Shown: in pieces, positions 39,361 to 47,493 of the stretch | Position numbering within the stretch: position 1 is the stretch's first letter | Layout of the letters: the number at the start of each line of letters is the position of its first letter | DNA from: Candidatus Kuenenia stuttgartensis | Lineage (GTDB): Bacteria > Planctomycetota > Planctomycetia > Pirellulales > UBA1268 | Length of the DNA: 64,000 nucleotides | NCBI GenBank assembly: GCA_945891385.1 | Contig: CAMDDJ010000009.1 | Coordinates: 1 to 64,000, forward strand | Reading direction: 5' to 3' | Made by a program: the position numbers and the translations under genes | The notes under the pieces: model-generated | Database searches by the model: none | Told to the model about the DNA's origin: nothing | The model's input: only the letters and a program-made list of their open reading frames with translations

Positions 39361-40536
39361 ATGTCTGCTCCCCGAGTCCTCGACATGTTTAGCGGTTGTG
39401 GCGGCCTTTCAGTCGGCTTGTCGGAGGCTGGATTTCGTGTGCTAGGCGGCCTTGACGCAGATTGCGATGCAATCACAACGTTTAAAAAGTCGCACCCCCG
39501 GAGCCTTGGCCTGCAAGTTGATGCGAGAAGGTTCGTTGATGACTTGGATAGTTTTCTTGGGTCTACAGACGGAATCGATGTATTGGTTGGAGGACCGCCT
39601 TGCCAAGGGTTCTGCGTGATCAACCCAAAGCGATCACAAGACGATCCCCGGAACGCTTGCATTCAAGTATTTCTTGATGCCGCTCTGTCTCTGATGCCCA
39701 AGGCAATCGTCATGGAGAACGTGCCTGGCCTACTCACTCTGGCGAAGGGCTTCGCGTACAAGAAAGTCTGCGAGGTGCTCGGTTCGGCGGGATTCACAAC
39801 CTCTGCAATGGTTTTGCAGGCAGCACACTATGGTGTCCCGCAAAGTCGCTGGAGGCTCTTCATAGTGGGGCTTCGGGGGAAGCAGTTTGCGTTCCCTGAA
39901 CCTACGCATCGCGCGATGATTCGGCCGAATATTGCCGGTGGCAGAAGCATGACGATGCGAATACCTCCCGCCGATGACCTATTTACGACGCTGTTGCCCC
40001 CGGTAACGGTGGCTGATGCCATTTCGGATATGCCACCTATTCGTAATGGAGGCGGCAAGGCAGTCGCTGAGTACAGAAAAGCCGCTGCAACAGACTTTCA
40101 AGTTAATGCGAGAGCTTCTTCCGAGTCGCTGAGCAATCACCAGACGCTTCGGCTGGGTGACGCGTACATGGATCGCATCAAAGCGATTCCCAAAGAGGGG
40201 ATGTGCTGGAAGGATCTGCCTGAGGATTTGATTCCCGCAAACATCCGGCGGTCGCAAGAGAAGTGGAAGTGCGACACACCAACCCGCTTTGGGCGACTTC
40301 GGAATGACGGCCTTTTCACAACGATCCTGACACGCCCTGAGCCGTACTGGGGATCGTTCATCCATCCGTCACAGCACCGCGTCATATCAGTGCGGGAGGC
40401 AGCGCGAGCCCAAAGCTTTCCAGACCATGTGGTCTTTCAAGGTGACCTGCCGTCGCAATATCGACAGGTAGGCAACGCCATCCCACCGCTCTTGGCCAAG
40501 GTGCTTGGCAAGGCTTTGCTGCGCCAGCTGGCTTAG
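39361..40536 (+). CDS. DNA (cytosine-5) methyltransferase
   Basis: VLDMFSGCGGLSVGLSEAGF; GGPPCQGFCVIN; VMENVPGL; C-terminal RQVGNAIPPLLAKVLGKAL. Confidence 0.96.
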   Translation: MSAPRVLDMFSGCGGLSVGLSEAGFRVLGGLDADCDAITTFKKSHPRSLGLQVDARRFVDDLDSFLGSTDGIDVLVGGPPCQGFCVINPKRSQDDPRNACIQVFLDAALSLMPKAIVMENVPGLLTLAKGFAYKKVCEVLGSAGFTTSAMVLQAAHYGVPQSRWRLFIVGLRGKQFAFPEPTHRAMIRPNIAGGRSMTMRIPPADDLFTTLLPPVTVADAISDMPPIRNGGGKAVAEYRKAAATDFQVNARASSESLSNHQTLRLGDAYMDRIKAIPKEGMCWKDLPEDLIPANIRRSQEKWKCDTPTRFGRLRNDGLFTTILTRPEPYWGSFIHPSQHRVISVREAARAQSFPDHVVFQGDLPSQYRQVGNAIPPLLAKVLGKALLRQLA

Positions 40537-40559
40537 CCATTACTACATAGGTGTGAAGA

Positions 40560-43500
40560 ATGCCAACGGATAAATTTTCTACTGCCTTCAAAAACTATCG
40601 CCGAAACGCAAAGAAAGCTGTCAAGGAACATCAGCCACACGATCAGCGTCGTGCAATCTTCTATGAATTCATGAACGATGGGTTCGGCATCAAGGTCAGC
40701 GAATACGAGACGGAGCCTTTCGTAAGCCAAAGTCGAATCGATACGGGGTATATCGACCACCTTTACAACAATCTGCTAGTCGAATTCAAAAAAGACTTTG
40801 AGCGTGAGCACGCCGCAGGCATCGAAGAGATCAATCGATACTTTCGCATCGAGCCGACTGCGCAGTACGCATTCTATACCGACGTTTGTCGTTTTAGCGT
40901 CTACAAGAGGGACGGAACGGGTGTCAAGCAGATAGACGAGAAGGACATCCGCAAGTTGTCAGAGGTCGAGGCCCTGCACTTCTTTGATAGTTTCTTCTTC
41001 TCCGCCGACGCAATCGTTCCAACATCAGAAGACATCGTTACACGATTTGGGGCGAGTAGTGTCACCTACAACAGTTCCTACGAGCTTTTAGCAGCCATGT
41101 GGGGCAGGCTGTCCTCTGACCCCACTGCTCAAACGAAGTATGCCCAGTGGAACCAGCTTCTGTCGAAGGTTCATGGCAAACTTCCGAATGACCACGACTT
41201 ATTTCTCCGACACACATATCTAAGTCTTCTCGTGAAGTGTCTGGCTCTGGTGGCGCTTCCCATAGATGCGGAGCTGAGCGGGGATAAGCTCCTTGAGGTA
41301 ATCGATGGTCGCATTTTTAGAGCACATCGCTATCCGAATCTTGTTGAGGAAGATTTTTTTGCCTGGGTGTTGTCTGACGCGACCTGCGACGATGCAAGAG
41401 ACTTGCTGGCCATGCTGCTCGCGCGAATCAGAAAGTACGATCTCACTAGGATTAATGAGGACTTGCTCAAGGAGCTGTATCAGAACCTCGTTGACTCTGA
41501 GGAACGTCAGGAGTCTGGCGAGTTCTACACACCGGACTGGCTAGCAGACCTCGTCATCGCGGAGTCCGGTTACGCGGCAGCGATTGCGACAAGCGTCTCA
41601 AAGGATGAGCCACTTCCCACGCTTGTCGATCCTGCTTGTGGCTCCGGCACATTTCTTTTTCGTGCTATAGCGACGGCTCGTGCCGGTGGCGTGGCTGGTG
41701 AGGATCTTGTTCGGTATTGCTGCCAGGGTTTGATGGGAATGGATGTCCACCCGCTCGCAGTGACCATAGCGAGAATTAACTTTGTCCTTGGCCTTGCCGG
41801 TGAACTGAAAGGCTATACGGAAGATGTCTTTACCCCCGTCTACATTGCCGACGCATTGCAGGAGTTCCACAACGTAAGCGGTGGCACCAGTATCCACATT
41901 GACTCGACAGGCCCAGGATGTGCAACAGCAGCGGCTGATCCGTTTTCCATTCCCGTTGCTCTGGCCACCAACCGCGAGTTGTTTGATCAGATTATCGATC
42001 TCATGCAAAGCTTTTCGTCGCATGTGGGCAAGATGCCAAGCATCACTGATGGGTTCTGGAAGGCGGCATTGCGGCTCGGCGCGGACCCGTCGTGGCAAGC
42101 GGAGCTGGTGGCTAATTGCCGTCTACTGACTACCCATGTGAGGAAGAAAACTGATTCCATTTGGGGCTATGTGCTACGCAACTGCTCACAGCCAGCGTTT
42201 CTTCGTGCAACCAAAGCAGACTTTATTGTGGGCAATCCGCCCTGGAAGGCCCTGCGGAACATCAGCCACAAGGCTTACCAAGAGGCGATCAAGAAGCAAA
42301 TTATTCGCCATGGCTTGCTAAGCAAGCACGACAAAACTCTCTTTGGAAGTATGGAGGTGTGCACACTGTTTTTCGCCGTGTGCGAAACGGATTACCTCAA
42401 GCCGGGCGGAGTCGTTTCTTTTATCTTGAATCGAAGCATGTTGAGCGGCGCTGCTCAGCACGACGTTTTCCGAAGTAGCGGTTTTAGTTCGCTTATCGAC
42501 GGAAAGTCCATCTTTACAAAGAAGAAGAAGCAAGGGATTTTCCCAATGCCCTTCTGCGTTGCGACAAGGTGCCATGCTACGGCAAGGAAGACGGATATTC
42601 CGTTCACTGAGATTTCCGGGCGAGTGCCTCGGGGAAATCCAAGTCTTGAAACGGTTGCGCCCGATCTCATGCGCACAACAAGTAGATATTCGCCGCCACA
42701 GCCGCTCGGGCCACCGACTTTTTACAGTAGCCGCATACAGCAAGGCGCGACGATTACGCCAATGGCTTTCTGGTACGTCCAGCTGAGAAGTGTAGTGCCG
42801 AAGAAGGAAACGGCTCCAGTGCCGGTGGAATCCAAGCCAGAAATAAGCGAAGGTGGTAAAGAGCCGTGGAGAGGAAGGCACTTCACGGGAGTGTGTGAGC
42901 GTCAATTTCTGTACGCCACTCTTCGCGGAGACAACTACGTTCCCTTTGCGGTCCTCGATTACGACTTGGTGATTGCGCCTATTGTTCTGGCAGATGCCAA
43001 GAACACCGTGCTCACGTTGCCCCGCGCAGTGAAGGAAGGCTACGCCAGCATCGCTGCATGGATGAAGCAGATCCAAGAAGTGTGGGTTAAGCACAAGAAG
43101 CCCGCGTCTCCCAAGGACGTTGTTGAACGCATCAACAAATATCGGTTGCTCGAAAAGCAGAATCCACAACGAGGGTTTAAGGTCATCATCAACAAGTCTG
43201 GCACGAATATCGCTTCTGTGGTCATTAACGCGGCTGAGGTCGTAGGCTTGCCAGTGCGTGGAGTGGGGGTGATGGGCTTTGTTGCCGACACGCAAACCTA
43301 CATCTACTCGACTGAAAGCCGTGAGGAAGCCCACTACCTTTGCGCGGCTCTTAATTCAGCGACGGTTAACGATGCGGTTAAGCCCTACCAGAGCGCCGGG
43401 GAGCAGGGTGAACGTGATCTGCACACCAAGGCGCTCCGAGCGTCGCCGGTCCCGCGCTTTTCGCCCGCTAATCCCGACCACGTTAAGCTCGCGGAGCTCA

Positions 43501-43697
43501 GTGTCGCCTGCCATGAGCAAGTTGCGGCCAAGATTCCTGAACTACTAACGTTATCAGCAAACCAACGTAGGACATTTTGCAGGAAGGAGGTCTCTGTCTT
43601 ACTGGGCGAGATCGACACGCTAACGAAGCGTATTCTCGCGAGTGATGCTGGGGCAAGCCTTAGTGGCGAGGTGCCAATGACGTTGTTCGCAGAATAG
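40560..43697 (+). CDS. Type IIG-like restriction enzyme/N6-adenine methyltransferase fusion
   Basis: N-terminal RIDTGYIDHLYNNLLVEFKKDF (PD-(D/E)xK-like), DPACGSGTFLFRA motif I, FIVGNPPWKAL motif IV, C-terminal specificity-like region. Confidence 0.87.
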   Translation: MPTDKFSTAFKNYRRNAKKAVKEHQPHDQRRAIFYEFMNDGFGIKVSEYETEPFVSQSRIDTGYIDHLYNNLLVEFKKDFEREHAAGIEEINRYFRIEPTAQYAFYTDVCRFSVYKRDGTGVKQIDEKDIRKLSEVEALHFFDSFFFSADAIVPTSEDIVTRFGASSVTYNSSYELLAAMWGRLSSDPTAQTKYAQWNQLLSKVHGKLPNDHDLFLRHTYLSLLVKCLALVALPIDAELSGDKLLEVIDGRIFRAHRYPNLVEEDFFAWVLSDATCDDARDLLAMLLARIRKYDLTRINEDLLKELYQNLVDSEERQESGEFYTPDWLADLVIAESGYAAAIATSVSKDEPLPTLVDPACGSGTFLFRAIATARAGGVAGEDLVRYCCQGLMGMDVHPLAVTIARINFVLGLAGELKGYTEDVFTPVYIADALQEFHNVSGGTSIHIDSTGPGCATAAADPFSIPVALATNRELFDQIIDLMQSFSSHVGKMPSITDGFWKAALRLGADPSWQAELVANCRLLTTHVRKKTDSIWGYVLRNCSQPAFLRATKADFIVGNPPWKALRNISHKAYQEAIKKQIIRHGLLSKHDKTLFGSMEVCTLFFAVCETDYLKPGGVVSFILNRSMLSGAAQHDVFRSSGFSSLIDGKSIFTKKKKQGIFPMPFCVATRCHATARKTDIPFTEISGRVPRGNPSLETVAPDLMRTTSRYSPPQPLGPPTFYSSRIQQGATITPMAFWYVQLRSVVPKKETAPVPVESKPEISEGGKEPWRGRHFTGVCERQFLYATLRGDNYVPFAVLDYDLVIAPIVLADAKNTVLTLPRAVKEGYASIAAWMKQIQEVWVKHKKPASPKDVVERINKYRLLEKQNPQRGFKVIINKSGTNIASVVINAAEVVGLPVRGVGVMGFVADTQTYIYSTESREEAHYLCAALNSATVNDAVKPYQSAGEQGERDLHTKALRASPVPRFSPANPDHVKLAELSVACHEQVAAKIPELLTLSANQRRTFCRKEVSVLLGEIDTLTKRILASDAGASLSGEVPMTLFAE

Positions 43698-44192
43698 GAA
43701 TGTCATTCTAGGTGGCAAAACGAACGGCGCCCCAATCATTCTTTTCTTAGGAAACCATTCCTAGACCACTCCCCTCCAAAAATGAAGGAGAGTGTCGGAT
43801 CTTTTCTTGAGGTTTCCCCGTACTGAGCCGACTTGCAAGCCTTTCTTTGGGAGTTGCTTGTTTCTAACCCCTACTCCCTCATTTGCTTTTCTTCGTCTCC
43901 GCCCGGACAGTGGACAACACGGCAGCAACGATGCGGGCTTTCACCGCGAAATGACCAATGAAATATGAATCGCTCAAAAATGCCTTATGGCTTCATCATT
44001 TGTTTGTGTCCGCAGCACACGAGTCGGTTGACGATGGACCGGATGGCAAGCTGAGCCTCTATATCTCTAGTACACCAAACTCATAAAAAACCAAGCGGAT
44101 TCACACGCTAACAAAAAAACGCTTAATCCTGAGCGGATGGTGTATCTCCTTATGTGCTGAAGATGGCACGAATTTCAACAAGGAGAAAAAAG

Positions 44193-44486
44193 ATGAATGC
44201 GCAGACGTTTCTGGCCGCAAATGTGGCCAATGTGATCTATGAGGATGGACGAAAGTGCGAATGGTGGCCCTTCGAGTCGAGGGCCGCATTTGACGATTTC
44301 TTGCACAGCCGTCCGATTCGGCTACGCGGAGCAGGAACGCACCTGATCGTGGGCCTAGATCAGAATCGTGAAATCGTGGTGCGAGAGTTGGAAAGCATCA
44401 CCGATGCGGGCGACGTCACGCAGGATGCGTTCATCGTCTCATACGCGCAGCTGACTGAAAGGGTTATCCATGAGTACGTTTCGTGA
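44193..44486 (+). CDS. Small hypothetical protein of island cassette
   Basis: ATG 44193 preceded by AAGGAG SD; overlaps next ORF by 17 nt. Confidence 0.6.
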   Translation: MNAQTFLAANVANVIYEDGRKCEWWPFESRAAFDDFLHSRPIRLRGAGTHLIVGLDQNREIVVRELESITDAGDVTQDAFIVSYAQLTERVIHEYVS

Positions 44487-44754
44487 GTCCGCATTTTTCA
44501 ACAAGAGTGAGCTTGTGAGGCTCGTCTATAGGGATAATCCGTCTGCGTCAAATTCTGAAATCCGGCACGCAGTAAAACAGCGATGGAACGTAGATGTTGC
44601 CGCGAACCTGATAATCCAGGCGGTCGGCCGGGAACGCGACCGCGTTGCATATCTGGCGTCGCATTCATCACTCCAGAAACTGGCCAAGAAGTTCCTCAGT
44701 GACTGTGGCGGAAATCTTTCCATCGCGATCAATCATCTAAGGCTCGCTGGATAG
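44470..44754 (+). CDS. Small putative HTH protein of island cassette
   Basis: FNKSELVRLVYRDNPSASNSEIRHAVKQRWNVDVAANLIIQAVGRERDR helical, HTH-like pattern. Confidence 0.55.
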   Translation: MSTFRESAFFNKSELVRLVYRDNPSASNSEIRHAVKQRWNVDVAANLIIQAVGRERDRVAYLASHSSLQKLAKKFLSDCGGNLSIAINHLRLAG

Positions 44755-44762
44755 GGCATCTC

Positions 44763-45458
44763 ATGGACTTGCACGCCCAACACGCAAACCTAAGGCTCGC
44801 GCCTGATTTGATTGATGACTACCTGTGGCTTCAGAAAACGTACAAGGACGCCCAAGAGGAATATCGGCGCAAGACGCCCCCAATAAGGCGTTTGCATAAG
44901 TTGATCAAGAATCATTGCGTTCCCGCGAAGACGCGTGCGTGGCACTTTCTTGAGAATGTGTGGGTGTGGAATGATGCAGTTGTGTTTGAGTTAGAGAAGG
45001 CGTGGTGGGACGATGTGCCTACAAGCGGTGACTGGCTGGCATATCTCCGTCGAATGTATGTTGTCGATTCAAAGAGGTCGTGTGGCTACGGATCGCAGTT
45101 CATCGACAATCTACTCCAGTGGTGTCAGGAGTCGGGGGCAGTGGTGTGCTTGGTGAGCCTTCTGTTTGGATTGTCGCGAAATGCCATCGACAGAGGTCCG
45201 TTCTTTTTTGAAACGATAGAGGATGTCTTGGGCGTCTGGGAGAAGGGTGAGATTCATCCTGTTGTCGGAGGGGAATGGTTGCGAGACTGGTATGTGAGCA
45301 AAGGGTTCCGAAGAGGCAAGCTCTTGGATGGCGACTTTTTTGGCTTTCAATCCTGCATCAGTCATCTTGACCAGTTTGTCTTTGTTCCCGATTCCTTGGA
45401 CGGCTCAGCTAAACTAGCGGCATCGCACCGCCTCCGCGATGAGTCGCCCGATGAGTGA
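44763..45458 (+). CDS. GNAT acetyltransferase-like protein
   Basis: RRMYVVDSKRSCGYGSQFIDNLLQWCQESGAVVCLVSLL (acetyl-CoA loop-like) and LRDWYVSKGFRRG. Confidence 0.6.
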   Translation: MDLHAQHANLRLAPDLIDDYLWLQKTYKDAQEEYRRKTPPIRRLHKLIKNHCVPAKTRAWHFLENVWVWNDAVVFELEKAWWDDVPTSGDWLAYLRRMYVVDSKRSCGYGSQFIDNLLQWCQESGAVVCLVSLLFGLSRNAIDRGPFFFETIEDVLGVWEKGEIHPVVGGEWLRDWYVSKGFRRGKLLDGDFFGFQSCISHLDQFVFVPDSLDGSAKLAASHRLRDESPDE

Positions 45459-45893
45459 TCTGACAGGAGCAGCCGATGGCTTATTGCCTCCGCATCAGGT
45501 GCTGTGAGGGCAGGGGGCTTTAAAAACACATCGCCTTGAACCGGGAACCGCTAAATGAAGTCGAAATGAGCGGAAATATGAGCGATGGCCAGGGGATCGT
45601 CCCTATCGCAACTGAACCACCGCGGCCGCCTGGGATGGCCGATAAGTTCGTGCAAAAACAGACAAACCCCCATACGTCTTCCGGCGGCGTGCGATGCCCG
45701 CTTCTCTGGAACAGATTTGGAACGGCAGGCATGGGTGGGGGTGAGGCAGAATGGCTCAAGGCGGCTCGTCAATCGCACGTTTTCAGGGATGCGTGGCTCT
45801 CTTTGCTGTGTCGTGGCTATAGCTGCCCAATCGAAAAAACTCGAAGAAAATTCGCGTGTACCGCCCGTGGGGGTACTCGCCATATTGGCTACA

Positions 45894-45929
45894 GCCCCGT
45901 TGCCCGACAGCGATCGGGCGGCGGGGCTT
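45894..45929. terminator. Terminator-like hairpin just outside the right island end
   Basis: GCCCCGTTGCCCGA-CAGCGA-TCGGGCGGCGGGGC followed by TT. Confidence 0.6.
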
Positions 45930-45955
45930 CTGAGTTGCTCCGATGGCCGAGGTCG

Positions 45956-46225
45956 TTACACGGCCGTCAACACCCACCAAATGGCGATGGTCAAGCAGAT
46001 CACCGCTGTGATCACGACCCAGGTCGGCCGCCTGGTCGCGGCGTGATCCTCCGCCGAAATGTATCGCTCGCAATGCGGGCAGCGGGGTGAGTCTTCGAGC
46101 ATCTCCCGCCCGCAGTAGGGACAGGGCACCGTCGGCTCTTCGTCGTCGGCATCCCAGGCGGAGTCATCCCCGTCCGGGTCGTCTTCCCAATCGTCCGGTT
46201 CGTCGTCGTCGATCACGAGAGTCAC
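45956..46225 (-). CDS. Small zinc-ribbon membrane protein
   Basis: PCPYCGREMLEDSPRCPHCERYI plus C-terminal TM WVVITAVICLTIAIWWVLTAV; GTG start. Confidence 0.7.
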   Translation of the reverse strand: MTLVIDDDEPDDWEDDPDGDDSAWDADDEEPTVPCPYCGREMLEDSPRCPHCERYISAEDHAATRRPTWVVITAVICLTIAIWWVLTAV

Positions 46226-46315
46226 CAGCCTTTCGCTGCCACGTCGGGGTGACCAACCGCGGCTTGATCCGGCGCGGTATAAACGGCCACCAACGTCCTT
46301 TGCGAGTCTACCGTC

Positions 46316-47410
46316 ATGCCCCCGGTCGCACTGCTTCAGCCTTTCCCGCTTCACGACCTCACCCTGCCCAACCGCGTCGTGATGGCGCCGCTCACCCGAG
46401 GCCGGGCGGGGCCGACCCGAATCCCGAACCAGGTCATGGCGGAGTACTACGCGCAGCGGGCCGAAGCCGGCCTGATCATCTCCGAGGCCACCACCATATC
46501 CGAGCAGGCCAACGGCTGGCTCGAGTCGCCCGGCATCTACACCGACGCCATGGTCGAGGGCTGGAAGGGCGTGACGGCCGCGGTGCATCGCGCCTGCGGC
46601 CGGATTTTCCTCCAGCTCTGGCACATGGGCCGGGCCTCTCACAGTGACTTCCATGACGGGCGGCTTCCCGTGTCGGCCTCCGCGGTGAAGATCGAAGGCG
46701 ATGGCATCCACACGCCGCTGGGGAAGAAGTCCTACGAGGTGCCCCGGGCCCTCGAGACCTGGGAGGTTCCCGGCGTGGTGGCCGACTATGGCCGGGCGTC
46801 GGCCCGGGCCCGCGAGGCCGGCTTCGATGGCGTCGAGATCCACGCGGCCAACGGTTACCTGATCGATCAGTTTCTTCAGTCGAAGACCAACCATCGCACC
46901 GACGACTATGGCGGGAGCATCGAGAAGCGGTCGCGGTTCCTCAAGGACGTGGTCGAGGCGGTCGTAGCCGAGTGGCCGGCCGGCCGGGTGGGCGTGCGGA
47001 TCGCGCCGAACGGCGTGTTCAACGACATGGGGTCGCCCAACTACCGAGAGCAGTTTCTGCACGTCGCCGGCCTGCTCGACCGGTATCCGCTCGCCTACCT
47101 CCATGTGATGGACGGGCTGGCCTTCGGCTTCCACAAGCTCGGTGAGCCGATGACGCTGGCCGAGTTTCGGCAGGTGTTTCGCGGCCCGCTGATGGGCAAC
47201 TGCGGCTACGACGTCGCCACCGCCGAGCGGGCCGTGCTGGCTGGAGAGGCGGATCTGATCGCCTTCGGGCGGCCATTCATCTCCAATCCCGATCTCGTCG
47301 AACGATTCCGGAAGGGCTGGCCACTCGCCGAGCCGGCCGAGATGAGCAGCTGGTATTCGCCGACCGGCCCCCGGGGCTACACCGACTTCCCCGCCTACGC
47401 GCCGGTTTGA
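46316..47410 (+). CDS. Alkene reductase / Old Yellow Enzyme family NADH:flavin oxidoreductase
   Basis: LPNRVVMAPLTRGRAG, GLIISEATTIS, FLQLWHMGRASH, HAANGYLIDQFL. Confidence 0.95.
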   Translation: MPPVALLQPFPLHDLTLPNRVVMAPLTRGRAGPTRIPNQVMAEYYAQRAEAGLIISEATTISEQANGWLESPGIYTDAMVEGWKGVTAAVHRACGRIFLQLWHMGRASHSDFHDGRLPVSASAVKIEGDGIHTPLGKKSYEVPRALETWEVPGVVADYGRASARAREAGFDGVEIHAANGYLIDQFLQSKTNHRTDDYGGSIEKRSRFLKDVVEAVVAEWPAGRVGVRIAPNGVFNDMGSPNYREQFLHVAGLLDRYPLAYLHVMDGLAFGFHKLGEPMTLAEFRQVFRGPLMGNCGYDVATAERAVLAGEADLIAFGRPFISNPDLVERFRKGWPLAEPAEMSSWYSPTGPRGYTDFPAYAPV

Positions 47411-47493
47411 ACCGGCCCCGGGCCTCCTCATCGTTTGCTCATCGTCTTCGCCCAGACTCTCGCCGGGTTCGTTCTCTGCACTGGAGGTTTTCG

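Larger units (their letters stand above)
35253..45876 (+). mobile_element. Integrative genomic island inserted at tRNA-Glu(CTC)
   Basis: 13-bp direct repeat CCCGTGGGGGTAC at 35253-35265 (tRNA 3' end) and 45864-45876; tyrosine integrase and Xis-like gene inside; visibly more AT-rich. Confidence 0.85.

Noticed and set aside
45730-45800. tRNA-Ser/Leu-like string GAGGCAGAATGGCTCAAGGCGG near the right end of the island
   Set aside because: Only a D-arm-like stretch; no anticodon stem, T arm or acceptor pairing found.
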